Assembly (NCBI GenBank): GCA_017464845.1
Contig: JAFTYD010000008.1
Coordinates: forward strand, 1-41,743
Direction of reading: 5' to 3'
Length of the DNA stretch: 41,743 bases
Source: Clostridia bacterium
Lineage (GTDB): Bacteria; Bacillota; Clostridia; Christensenellales; UBA1242
Shown here: piece by piece, positions 11,210-17,956 of the stretch
Layout of the letters: each line of letters opens with the position of its first letter
Numbering within the stretch: position 1 is the stretch's first letter
The notes under the pieces: model-generated
The model's database searches: none
Seen by the model: only the letters and a program-made list of their open reading frames with translations
Told to the model about the DNA's origin: nothing
Position numbers and translations under genes: made by a program

Positions 11210-11237
11210 AAAAAGAATATTTTTTAATACTCTTTTT
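11210..11237 (-). terminator. Terminator after spoIIID
   Basis: 12-bp arms at 11210-11221 and 11226-11237 (one G-U pair) followed by a U run on the minus strand, 17 bases past the spoIIID stop. Confidence 0.75.
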
Positions 11238-11254
11238 CTATAAACATTTTTAAA

Positions 11255-11515
11255 TTATTTTTGTTTCATCTTTAGCATATATTTAAGTTTGGTAGATTGA
11301 CCACCTCTAATATGTTTTTCTAAAAAATTTTGTTGTAAGATATTTTGAACTTCATTATAAAGAGACAAATTATATTTTTTTAATCTTGTCGAAACATCAC
11401 AATGAACAGTACTTTTACTTACATTAAAAATCTTTGCAGCTTCTCTAATTGTACAACGTGTTTTTTTGATATACTCTGATATATCTAATATTCTTTTTTC
11501 AATGTCATTTCTCAC
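11255..11515 (-). CDS. spoIIID: Stage III sporulation transcriptional regulator SpoIIID
   Basis: 86 residues (Bacillus SpoIIID is about 93). A helix-turn-helix spans about residues 22-41 (TIREAAKIFNVSKSTVHCDV), very close to the family signature in which VSKSTVH is the recognition helix. The C-terminal HIRGGQSTKLKY is the conserved basic tail that makes the second DNA contact. In known spore formers SpoIIID is a mother-cell regulator acting between sigma-E and sigma-K. The start is taken as GTG at 11513-11515 because GGAGGG precedes it; a longer in-frame reading from 11563 adds a hydrophobic stretch absent from the family. spoIIQ lies upstream as in clostridia, but here acpP sits between them. 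Confidence 0.93.
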   Translation of the reverse strand: MRNDIEKRILDISEYIKKTRCTIREAAKIFNVSKSTVHCDVSTRLKKYNLSLYNEVQNILQQNFLEKHIRGGQSTKLKYMLKMKQK

Positions 11516-11531
11516 AATTCCCTCCAATATC

Positions 11532-11560
11532 AAAATATGAAGAAAATTGACGAAATATAT
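11532..11560 (-). promoter_or_regulatory. Possible sigma-E promoter of spoIIID
   Basis: CATATTTT (11539-11532) partly matches the sigma-E -10 CATACAHT, and ATATATT (11560-11554), 14 bases upstream, partly matches KMATATT. Known spoIIID genes are sigma-E dependent. The match is loose and the region very AT-rich, and the predicted start would fall right at the SD. Confidence 0.28.
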
Positions 11561-11585
11561 CAAAAATTAAAAAATAATGAAAATA

Positions 11586-11613
11586 AAAAACAGATAAAAA
11601 TTTATCTGTTTTT
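11586..11613 (-). terminator. Terminator after acpP
   Basis: CAGATAAA (11591-11598) and TTTATCTG (11601-11608), extended by A/T pairs on both sides, followed by U residues on the minus strand. The hairpin touches the acpP stop codon and separates acpP from spoIIID. Confidence 0.8.
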
Positions 11614-11848
11614 ATTGTTCTTCAACTAATGTAGAAATAATTTCTTCAATCTTTGAAATAGTTTTCATATCATTAATTTTTTCTTCCGGAATTAAGATTC
11701 CATATTCATCTTCTAATGTCATCAAAAGTTCTGCAATATCAAGAGAATCGGCTCCAAGATCTTCAACTATATTTGCATCATCAGAAATTTCTGATGGATT
11801 AATTCCTAATTGTTCTCCAATAAAATTTTTAATTTTTTCTTTAATCAT
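11612..11848 (-). CDS. acpP: Acyl carrier protein
   Basis: 78 residues, the usual ACP length. The phosphopantetheine attachment site is Ser35 in the motif LGADSLDIAELLM, with the usual acidic helix II and the family pattern INPSEISDDANIVEDL before it. It carries growing acyl chains in type II fatty acid synthesis in the cytoplasm. The ATG has GGAGGG 5 bases upstream. It has its own strong promoter (TTGAAA-17-TATAAT) and terminator, so it is a single-gene unit. Placement between spoIIQ and spoIIID rather than in a fab cluster is unusual. Confidence 0.95.
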   Translation of the reverse strand: MIKEKIKNFIGEQLGINPSEISDDANIVEDLGADSLDIAELLMTLEDEYGILIPEEKINDMKTISKIEEIISTLVEEQ

Positions 11849-11867
11849 TTTTCCCTCCGTTATTAAT

Positions 11868-11896
11868 ATTATAACAAAAAATTATCTCAATTTCAA
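11868..11896 (-). promoter_or_regulatory. Sigma-A promoter of acpP
   Basis: Minus strand: TTGAAA at 11896-11891, a 17-base spacer, TATAAT at 11873-11868. Expected start near 11861, giving a short leader that carries the GGAGGG SD. Confidence 0.8.
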
Positions 11897-11952
11897 AATA
11901 ATTTTTATTATATTTTTTTAAATAATAAAATTTACCAAATATTTAAAAAAAT

Positions 11953-11994
11953 AAAAAAATTAAGGATTTTTACGAAAAAAACCTTAATTTTTTT
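11953..11994 (-). terminator. Terminator after spoIIQ
   Basis: Perfect 13-bp arms (11953-11965 and 11982-11994, core TTAAGG/CCTTAA) with a 16-base loop, beginning 2 bases after the spoIIQ stop on the minus strand and followed by a U run. Confidence 0.8.
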
Positions 11995-11996
11995 AA

Positions 11997-12596
11997 TTAT
12001 TTATTAGAAAATTCAAGATAATTGTTTGGATCAACTTCTTTATCATTTAAATAAAGTGAAAAATGAACATGAGAATCTTGACCACCTTCTATACCAGATG
12101 TCGTTGAAGCCTCACCTAATTTTGTTCCAATTTTTACACTATCTCCTACTTTAACTTTTACATTTTCTGCAAGAGATGAATAAACTGAAACAAAACCATC
12201 TTTATGTTCAACTTCAACAGAATATCCTGAAAGACTATCATAATCAACACTCTTTACAGTTCCATCTGCTACTGAAAAAACAGATAAATCTTCTGAAGAA
12301 ATATCCATACCTAAATGGACTGACCACTCATTCATTGAAGAATTATATACCAGTTCATTATCAAAATAATCATTTAAAATTTTACAATTATTCATCGGCA
12401 AACCAAACACAATTTTTTGACTAGAAACAGGGACTTCTTCGTTACTAATATTTGTATTATTATTTTGATTATTTGATGATACTGCCGCAGTAACTCCAAT
12501 TGCAGAAGCAATTGCTACAGCAAGCGTAATAGCTATGATATACTTACCTGATTTTTTCAAAAAATTTCCAATTTTTCCTTCTTTAAATTTACTCAT
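11997..12596 (-). CDS. spoIIQ: Stage II sporulation protein SpoIIQ (M23/LytM domain)
   Basis: 199 residues: a basic cytoplasmic N-terminus, one membrane helix (about 18-40), a Ser/Asn-rich linker, then an M23 peptidase-like domain (about 85-185). HLGMD (His94, Asp98) and HVH (His176, His178) are present, so the usual zinc ligands are kept. The tyrosine-x-histidine motif of active LytM enzymes reads VYSSL (Ser141 for His), as I recall for Bacillus SpoIIQ (VYQSL). It therefore probably scaffolds the forespore side of the SpoIIQ-SpoIIIAH channel rather than cutting peptidoglycan; that is inference. The start has AGGAGG 7 bases upstream. Position downstream of a YwmB-like gene and upstream of spoIIID supports the call. 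Other envelope M23 proteins are the alternative. Confidence 0.85.
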   Translation of the reverse strand: MSKFKEGKIGNFLKKSGKYIIAITLAVAIASAIGVTAAVSSNNQNNNTNISNEEVPVSSQKIVFGLPMNNCKILNDYFDNELVYNSSMNEWSVHLGMDISSEDLSVFSVADGTVKSVDYDSLSGYSVEVEHKDGFVSVYSSLAENVKVKVGDSVKIGTKLGEASTTSGIEGGQDSHVHFSLYLNDKEVDPNNYLEFSNK

Positions 12597-12647
12597 TTTT
12601 ACCTCCTAAATGATTTATTGACAAAAACATTTTTTTTATACAAAAAT

Positions 12648-13130
12648 TTAAAAACCTGTCACAATCAAAGGAAATCCAGCAATTATATCATCATCTTTTA
12701 TTGCAAGTTGAACATTAACTTTTTTGTTATCCATATATATAAAATCAGAATAAAAAGAAGAGTATCCATAAATAACAATTGTTTCGTTTAAATTTTGAAC
12801 TTTTAATGTTGTTAAATCTAATTCATTTTCCAATTTTGATAAACTAATATTTTCCATATAAAATTGGACCGAATTATACCTTAACTCTTTACTCAAAAGC
12901 AAAGCTTTTTCTTTTGATGTGTAAAGATATTTAATCCCTCCGTTTTCTGTTACATTTTCAACTAAATCAATATTTACCCCTTCATAATTTTCACATACAA
13001 AGCATACTTGTTTTGTATTATTTAATTTATATAAAGATAAAAAACTTTGCTTGTCAAAAGGAAGAACAATCAAAAAAATAACCATCATAAAAAAAACAAC
13101 AATTCTCTTCATATTGAAAATTGTTGTCAT
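12648..13130 (-). CDS. YwmB-like secreted protein
   Basis: 160 residues with an N-terminal hydrophobic segment (about residues 7-25, signal peptide or anchor) and a soluble extracellular remainder. The C-terminus (KKVNVQLAIKDDD...GFPLIVTGF) has the pattern that ends YwmB/TATA-box-binding-like proteins (NLQIAL...GTPIVT), and the place upstream of spoIIQ fits the clostridial order ywmB-murA-spoIID-spoIIQ, although murA and spoIID are absent here. It is shorter than known YwmB (about 245), so roughly the first half is missing or diverged. Neither possible ATG (13130, or 13112 giving MKRIVVFF) has an SD. A 9-bp inverted repeat (13096-13104/13119-13127) surrounds the second ATG and could fold over the start. 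The role of YwmB is unknown. Confidence 0.6.
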   Translation of the reverse strand: MTTIFNMKRIVVFFMMVIFLIVLPFDKQSFLSLYKLNNTKQVCFVCENYEGVNIDLVENVTENGGIKYLYTSKEKALLLSKELRYNSVQFYMENISLSKLENELDLTTLKVQNLNETIVIYGYSSFYSDFIYMDNKKVNVQLAIKDDDIIAGFPLIVTGF

Positions 13131-13186
13131 TTTTTAATAAAAATTTAAGTTTTTTTTATAAAATCTGTTACTTTTTTGATGAATTA

Positions 13187-13864
13187 TTATTTTAACATCA
13201 AGAAAAGTAATATCACAACAGCTGCTATAGCTGCTATTTCTGAAAAAATAAGCAATGTTCTTTTTAACCCTTTTGGAAGAGGTTTTCTTTCTTTTTTAAC
13301 CTTTTCCTTTTGTTTCTTTTCAGGTTTTTTAGATTCTTCTTTTTTAACCTCTTTTTTAGGTTTTTTATTTTCTGGAATTGGATTCCTATTTGGTAAATTA
13401 TTATTTTGTTCAGTTTTTTCTTCTTCTTGCTTTACCTCTTGTTTTGGTGGTAAAGAAGGCTCTTTTTGTTCATCTTGTTGTTCTCCTTGCTTTGGAGGTA
13501 AAGATGGTGTTTTTGGCGCCTCTTGAGGTTTTGGAGGAGCAACTGGCTTTTTAACTTCAGCATCATTTTCCTTCGGTGGAAGATTACTTTGTTCTGGCAC
13601 CTTTGGAACATTATCTTGTACCGGAGACTTTGGTGGCATATTATTTGCTGGAGCCTTTGGAGGTACATTAGTTGTAGGAGTTTTTGGAGGTACATTATTC
13701 ACCGGTACTTTTGGAGGTACATTAGTTACAGGTTCTTTTGGTGTTGAAACCGGTGCTTTTGGACTTGGTGCAGGTTGAGGACGTGGAGGTGCTCCCCCAG
13801 GTCTTTGAGCCGAAGGATTATTACCAAAAGGTGGTCTTGGTGGTACTGGTGGTCTATTTTCCAT
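13187..13864 (-). CDS. Proline-rich tail-anchored membrane protein
   Basis: 225 residues. About 180 residues are Pro/Lys/Asn/Gln-rich, including four imperfect 9-10-residue repeats of type NVPPKxPxx (about residues 48-85) and two PSLPPKQ units. A very basic Lys-rich stretch (about 165-200) is followed by one C-terminal helix (LLIFSEIAAIAAVVILLFLM) ending in Lys. This is the layout of a tail-anchored protein with a disordered cytoplasmic proline-rich arm, but a type II arrangement cannot be excluded. I do not recognise a family; disordered arms like this often bind SH3-like or cytoskeletal partners, which is only a guess here. The ATG has AAGGAG 7 bases upstream. It lies in a same-strand row of envelope genes. 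Confidence 0.75.
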   Translation of the reverse strand: MENRPPVPPRPPFGNNPSAQRPGGAPPRPQPAPSPKAPVSTPKEPVTNVPPKVPVNNVPPKTPTTNVPPKAPANNMPPKSPVQDNVPKVPEQSNLPPKENDAEVKKPVAPPKPQEAPKTPSLPPKQGEQQDEQKEPSLPPKQEVKQEEEKTEQNNNLPNRNPIPENKKPKKEVKKEESKKPEKKQKEKVKKERKPLPKGLKRTLLIFSEIAAIAAVVILLFLMLK

Positions 13865-13972
13865 AATTTACTCCTTTTATCTTTATTTTTATATTTACAA
13901 AATTTTTATAAATAAATTTTTTAAATTATTACTTATATATTTTACATAATTTTTTAAATAAAGTCTAGTAAA

Positions 13973-14518
13973 TTAAATTAAAATTTTACCCCAAATTAAT
14001 TCTGAATCAAAAGAAGTATCCAAAGCCTCCACAACAACTGTAACAAGATATGATTTATCACTTCTTAACACTACATTATCCGGAACTATAACATTTGAAG
14101 AAAAAGTGATATTATTTCCCCCTTTTAATAAATCTGTGAAATAATAGTAGCCATCATCATAAATCCAATTTTCAGTCGTTTCAAACTCAATTTCTGATAT
14201 ATTATTTTGAGAATTAAACAAAAAACCTTTTACTCTAATATAAACATCTTTGTTTAAATTTTCAGCATTAATTTTTATGGTTTGAGTTAATTTTTCATGT
14301 GGGATATATTCACCTTTTAATCCAAACGATACAGCTGAAGTTTGATTTGGTTCAACAGCAACAACAACCTTTTTTCCGAGCATCAAATCAATATCTGCAT
14401 CAGTACTACTTATCGAATAAAACCAACCACTCATTCCTAAATAAATTGAAATTCCAAGTAAAATAAAAAGAACCACAATTGTAAACAAAAATCCATAATA
14501 AGTTTTATCTTTTTTCAT
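13973..14518 (-). CDS. Membrane-anchored TasA/camelysin-like protein
   Basis: 181 residues: one N-terminal membrane helix (about 9-30) followed by an extracellular domain of mostly beta-type sequence. The segment NWIYDDGYYYFTDLL...GGNNITFSSNVIV...YLVTVVVEALD resembles the pattern of TasA/camelysin-type proteins (DGYYYY...L..G....LF..V........V..EA.Q), which form SipW-processed fibres. I rely on pattern memory only. Unlike secreted TasA, no clear signal peptidase site is seen, so it may stay anchored. GGAG 6 bases before the ATG supports the start. It lies 53 bases downstream of the flippase gene and may be co-transcribed with it. Confidence 0.6.
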   Translation of the reverse strand: MKKDKTYYGFLFTIVVLFILLGISIYLGMSGWFYSISSTDADIDLMLGKKVVVAVEPNQTSAVSFGLKGEYIPHEKLTQTIKINAENLNKDVYIRVKGFLFNSQNNISEIEFETTENWIYDDGYYYFTDLLKGGNNITFSSNVIVPDNVVLRSDKSYLVTVVVEALDTSFDSELIWGKILI

Positions 14519-14571
14519 AATAACTCCATGAATTTAGTTTTCGCATGTGGTTTTTCTTTTATACAATAAAT

Positions 14572-15933
14572 TTACTTTGCATTTCTTTTTCTTCTTTTAT
14601 TTCTATCACTTCTAAATTTATCAATTTCTTGTTGTTTGAATATTTGACTTTCATATTGCAAAGCTCTTGATTTTTGAACCCATTTGTATTTTCTATTACC
14701 ATACAAAGTATCATAAATTATAACCAAGATACCTTGAATTAAGTTATAATAATAACAAATTGTTCTCCACAAAAGTAACGCCCAGAATGTTGCTCCACCA
14801 AAATAAGTTGAAAATATAAATGTAAAAGATATTTCATTCATACCTGTTCCACCAGGAAGTGGAATAAATGATGCAGCAAGTTCAATAAGTACTGAATACA
14901 TAAAAAGCTCTGTATAAACAGTAGAATTGAAGCCTATTAATGTACAATAAATAAAGAAAGGAATTGAATATAAAATTATATATCTTGCCATATGAGTAAA
15001 GAACATAACAAAAGTATCTAATTTTGAATTTGCATAATCAACCATAATATTTTGGTAATTATTAACAAAATTTGTTAATTTTGTTTGTGCTTTATCAAAA
15101 TTTTTTATTATCTTCATTTTATGAAGAACTTTCAATCCCCAATTCATAACCTTGTGAGATTTTTTACTCAATGATAAAAACAATGTTGCTAAACATACAA
15201 TAGCTGCTAATGAGAAACCAATTATACTAGCAACTCCAACGAAAGATGAAGCACTTTTTGTTACAAGAGAAATAACAAGACAAGTTCCTGATAACAACAA
15301 CCAACAAATTTGTTGGAATATTAATTTTGAAATAGGAATACTAACAGCAGTTGTTGCAGGGATATCTCTTGAAATTAGATATACAATCATAAATGGTTGT
15401 CCACCTGTTGAAAGAGGTGTAACAGCATCGTAATATCTAAGCATAGCAACTGATTTATAACTTAATGCCCACCTTGGTCTTTTTGCAACTTTTCGTATAA
15501 GATACGAAACAGGAAAAACATCTAAGAATATATAAATAACTAAAAGTAAAACAATTATAGCTAAATATTCATAATTAATATTTATTTCTAAAATAGATGT
15601 AAAATCTTTACTTGATTTTAAGTTCCAAAATAATATACCAATTACAACACCAATATTTACAAAAAATAACAAAAATTTTATTATTTTTTTTCTTTTAGTC
15701 TTCGAACCTTTAACCTCTTCAGTCGCCTCATCTATTTTTTGATTATTCATCTCAATTCTTTCGGGACTTTCAAGTTTTTCAAAATCCTTTTGAACTTCAG
15801 AATTTTCTTGAACTTCAAGATTATTATTAACCTCAGGATTTTCTTGCAACGATAAATTATCCAAATTAGATTCCTCTACATTTGGATTAATTTCAACTTT
15901 TTCTTCTATTGCTTCCTTTTTCTTTTTAGGCAT
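14572..15933 (-). CDS. LPG-synthase-type (YbhN/UPF0104) integral membrane flippase
   Basis: 453 residues. Residues 1-80 are a highly charged cytoplasmic arm with the repeat ENPEVNN/VQENSEVQ. About eight membrane helices follow, with the family signatures TPLSTGGQP (about 172-180) and FIPLPGGTGMNE (about 356-367). These match the transmembrane region of lysylphosphatidylglycerol synthase/flippase proteins (PF03706). The aminoacyl-transferase half of MprF is absent, so a stand-alone lipid or lipid-linked substrate translocator is likely; the substrate is unknown. The ATG at 15933 has no SD but lies 6 bases after a -10 box, so the mRNA may be leaderless. An alternative Met (codon 62, 15750) would remove the charged arm. 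Confidence 0.85.
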   Translation of the reverse strand: MPKKKKEAIEEKVEINPNVEESNLDNLSLQENPEVNNNLEVQENSEVQKDFEKLESPERIEMNNQKIDEATEEVKGSKTKRKKIIKFLLFFVNIGVVIGILFWNLKSSKDFTSILEININYEYLAIIVLLLVIYIFLDVFPVSYLIRKVAKRPRWALSYKSVAMLRYYDAVTPLSTGGQPFMIVYLISRDIPATTAVSIPISKLIFQQICWLLLSGTCLVISLVTKSASSFVGVASIIGFSLAAIVCLATLFLSLSKKSHKVMNWGLKVLHKMKIIKNFDKAQTKLTNFVNNYQNIMVDYANSKLDTFVMFFTHMARYIILYSIPFFIYCTLIGFNSTVYTELFMYSVLIELAASFIPLPGGTGMNEISFTFIFSTYFGGATFWALLLWRTICYYYNLIQGILVIIYDTLYGNRKYKWVQKSRALQYESQIFKQQEIDKFRSDRNKRRKRNAK

Positions 15934-15939
15934 GCTTTA

Positions 15940-15968
15940 ATTTTATCAAATATATAATATATTGTCAA
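15940..15968 (-). promoter_or_regulatory. Strong sigma-A promoter abutting the flippase start codon
   Basis: Minus strand: TTGACA (15968-15963), exactly 17 bases, TAAAAT (15945-15940), then TAAAGC and the ATG at 15933. Transcription would start at or within a base of the ATG. Confidence 0.75.
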
Positions 15969-16017
15969 ACAAATAAAGAAAAACTATTCTTTAATAAAGT
16001 ATAATTTTATAAAAAAA

Positions 16018-16039
16018 GAAACTTGAATATTCAAGTTTC
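16018..16039 (-). terminator. Terminator after the foldase-like lipoprotein gene
   Basis: GAAACTTGAATATTCAAGTTTC is a 22-base perfect palindrome, followed by a U run on the minus strand and overlapping the last base of the TAG stop. Confidence 0.75.
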
Positions 16040-17865
16040 TATTTCTTTTTATACAAATCTTTATATGCTGACTTAATATATGTGATTTTTACATCTTGTT
16101 TTAAAGTATCAATATTCATATTTTCAAATATTGAATAATCGTCAGTTGCAAGAGTTTCATATATTGAATCAAACCATGTTTTTTTGTTAAAGATATTTAT
16201 TCTTCTACTATCTAAAACTGATATCGCATTTGGATTTGAAGTTAAATCAAAGTTTTCATCAATTCCTGTAAATAAATTTTCAATTTCACCAGCATAGAAA
16301 AGAATATATGCACCCTTTTCTGTGAAAACAAGTTCATTAAGAACATCACCCATAACTGCATTTCCATTGTTATATAATTTTATTGCAGCATCAGCATATT
16401 CTTGAGATAAATTTGAACCGAAAACAGATTTTCCATTTTGATCAAGACCTACAACATAATTGTTTGTTGCAGTTTTTACAGTTTCATCTTCGTTATATAA
16501 ATCAATATATTCTTTGAAATGTCCAGCTCTATCAATACCTAATGAATAATAATATTCATTTAATTCATCTTCAGACATATCTGATGTATCTAAAGATTTT
16601 GGAAGACGTGTTGTAATATCTGAAAGAAGTGTTGTTGCTGATATTGTTTCACCAGTTTTATTTCCCTCTTTATCATGTTCATTTGCAACCATCATTGATT
16701 TTAAAGAATCTAATTCATCTTGATATTTTTGTTCAGACCATTTGCCTTTATTTTCTTGTAAAGCGTCATAAGCTGCTTTAGTATCTGTATTAAATTCCAT
16801 AAAAATACTTGAAACATAGAAATATTTTGTACCAGAATTTTTATAGTAATACATTGAAGCAATACTATCTTTCATACTTGAATCATAATCTGAACTTTGT
16901 AAAACTTCATATTTAGTATAAGCTTGACGAACTTTCAATGAATATGCATCTAAAATAGAATTAATTGAAATATTTGAAAAAGTTGCATCTTTTCCTAATG
17001 ATTTATTATATAAAGTTTCATATTTTTGAACCATATAGTTTTCATATACAACTTTATAAATTCTGTCCATTTCACGATAGAACATTTCTGTATTTACTGT
17101 TGATAAACCTAAATCTCTTTCGCTTTCTTTTAATGCTTTAATATATTTTGTATAAGATTTTTTCCAGTTTGTTGATGTATTAACTAAATCTTGTACTTTT
17201 TCAAAAAGAATATCTTTGAAAATATAATTTCCTTTTGCATCTTTAAAATTATAATCAACAACTTGAGAATATTCTTTTCCCTTTTTGTTTTTTATAGTTT
17301 TATATCTAGCTTCATATGATTCTTTTATAGTTTCATCAGTTGATGTTTTATAAATTGAGTAAGTACCCTTTTCACTGTCATAAACAAGTCTAGCTTGTTT
17401 TTCAAAAGTATTTGATGTTGAGCCTGTTGTATTGTCTGAATTTTCATCATCTTCTTTATCTGAAGTTTTATCTATTTCTTTGTAATATGTTTTTAAGTTA
17501 TTAAGAATTGAATCATAAGTTTGATCCCAAAGATAAGTTTTTTCATTATCATCAAGATAATTTTTTCCAAGTTCTTCTTTTACAGCTTCAATAGTTAAAT
17601 GTTTTGCCACCAAAGAATCTAATGTTCTTGTCATTGAATCTTCTAAAGACATTTGATTGTTTTGAGTAAAATTATAACCAAAACTATTGTAACCTGAAAG
17701 TAAATCTTTCTTTGTGATTTCAATAACTTTACCATCTGAATATTCAATTTTTGCAACTACTTGTGCGTAATATTTTGCATTGTTTCTAGTAATCAATGAA
17801 CAACCTGTAATGATTGATAAACACATCATAAAACACATTAAAAGAGCAACAATCTTTTTCTTCAT
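16039..17865 (-). CDS. SurA/PrsA-like foldase lipoprotein
   Basis: 608 residues after choosing the ATG at 17863-17865 (AAAGGTGG lies about 7 bases upstream; a GTG three codons earlier is the alternative). The N-terminus is a lipoprotein signal peptide with lipobox IITGC (Cys22). Residues about 30-110 (EITKKDLLSGYN...DSLVAKHLTIEAVKEELG) resemble the SurA/PrsA N-terminal chaperone helices. A C-terminal stretch (GDVLNELVFTEKGAYILFYAGEIE) resembles the end of a parvulin-like domain, but a complete PpiC signature is not visible. At 608 residues it is about twice the length of PrsA. The order pth-mfd-foldase lipoprotein is common in Clostridia and supports the call. A folding role outside the membrane is inferred; prolyl isomerase activity is uncertain. 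Confidence 0.65.
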   Translation of the reverse strand: MKKKIVALLMCFMMCLSIITGCSLITRNNAKYYAQVVAKIEYSDGKVIEITKKDLLSGYNSFGYNFTQNNQMSLEDSMTRTLDSLVAKHLTIEAVKEELGKNYLDDNEKTYLWDQTYDSILNNLKTYYKEIDKTSDKEDDENSDNTTGSTSNTFEKQARLVYDSEKGTYSIYKTSTDETIKESYEARYKTIKNKKGKEYSQVVDYNFKDAKGNYIFKDILFEKVQDLVNTSTNWKKSYTKYIKALKESERDLGLSTVNTEMFYREMDRIYKVVYENYMVQKYETLYNKSLGKDATFSNISINSILDAYSLKVRQAYTKYEVLQSSDYDSSMKDSIASMYYYKNSGTKYFYVSSIFMEFNTDTKAAYDALQENKGKWSEQKYQDELDSLKSMMVANEHDKEGNKTGETISATTLLSDITTRLPKSLDTSDMSEDELNEYYYSLGIDRAGHFKEYIDLYNEDETVKTATNNYVVGLDQNGKSVFGSNLSQEYADAAIKLYNNGNAVMGDVLNELVFTEKGAYILFYAGEIENLFTGIDENFDLTSNPNAISVLDSRRINIFNKKTWFDSIYETLATDDYSIFENMNIDTLKQDVKITYIKSAYKDLYKKK

Positions 17866-17898
17866 GTTTTCCACCTTTTATTAAATAAATTCTTGATA

Positions 17899-17928
17899 AT
17901 TATATAATAATATAATACAAAAAGACAA
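17899..17928 (-). promoter_or_regulatory. Probable sigma-A promoter of the foldase-like gene
   Basis: Minus strand: TTGTCT (17928-17923), 18-base spacer, TATAAT (17904-17899). The -35 is imperfect. It lies in the 91-base gap after mfd. Confidence 0.55.
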
Positions 17929-17956
17929 GTGATTTATTAATTTTTTCAAATTTTAT

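Noticed and set aside
13176..13526. Phe/Ser/Cys/Gly-rich open frame on the plus strand
   Set aside because: It is the antisense of the proline- and lysine-rich gene; the odd composition is explained by reading Pro/Lys codons backward, and it lacks an SD.
13560..13750. Regularly spaced DNA repeats that might suggest a CRISPR array
   Set aside because: The repeats are in frame, imperfect and encode the NVPPKxPxx protein repeat; no constant repeat/variable spacer pattern.
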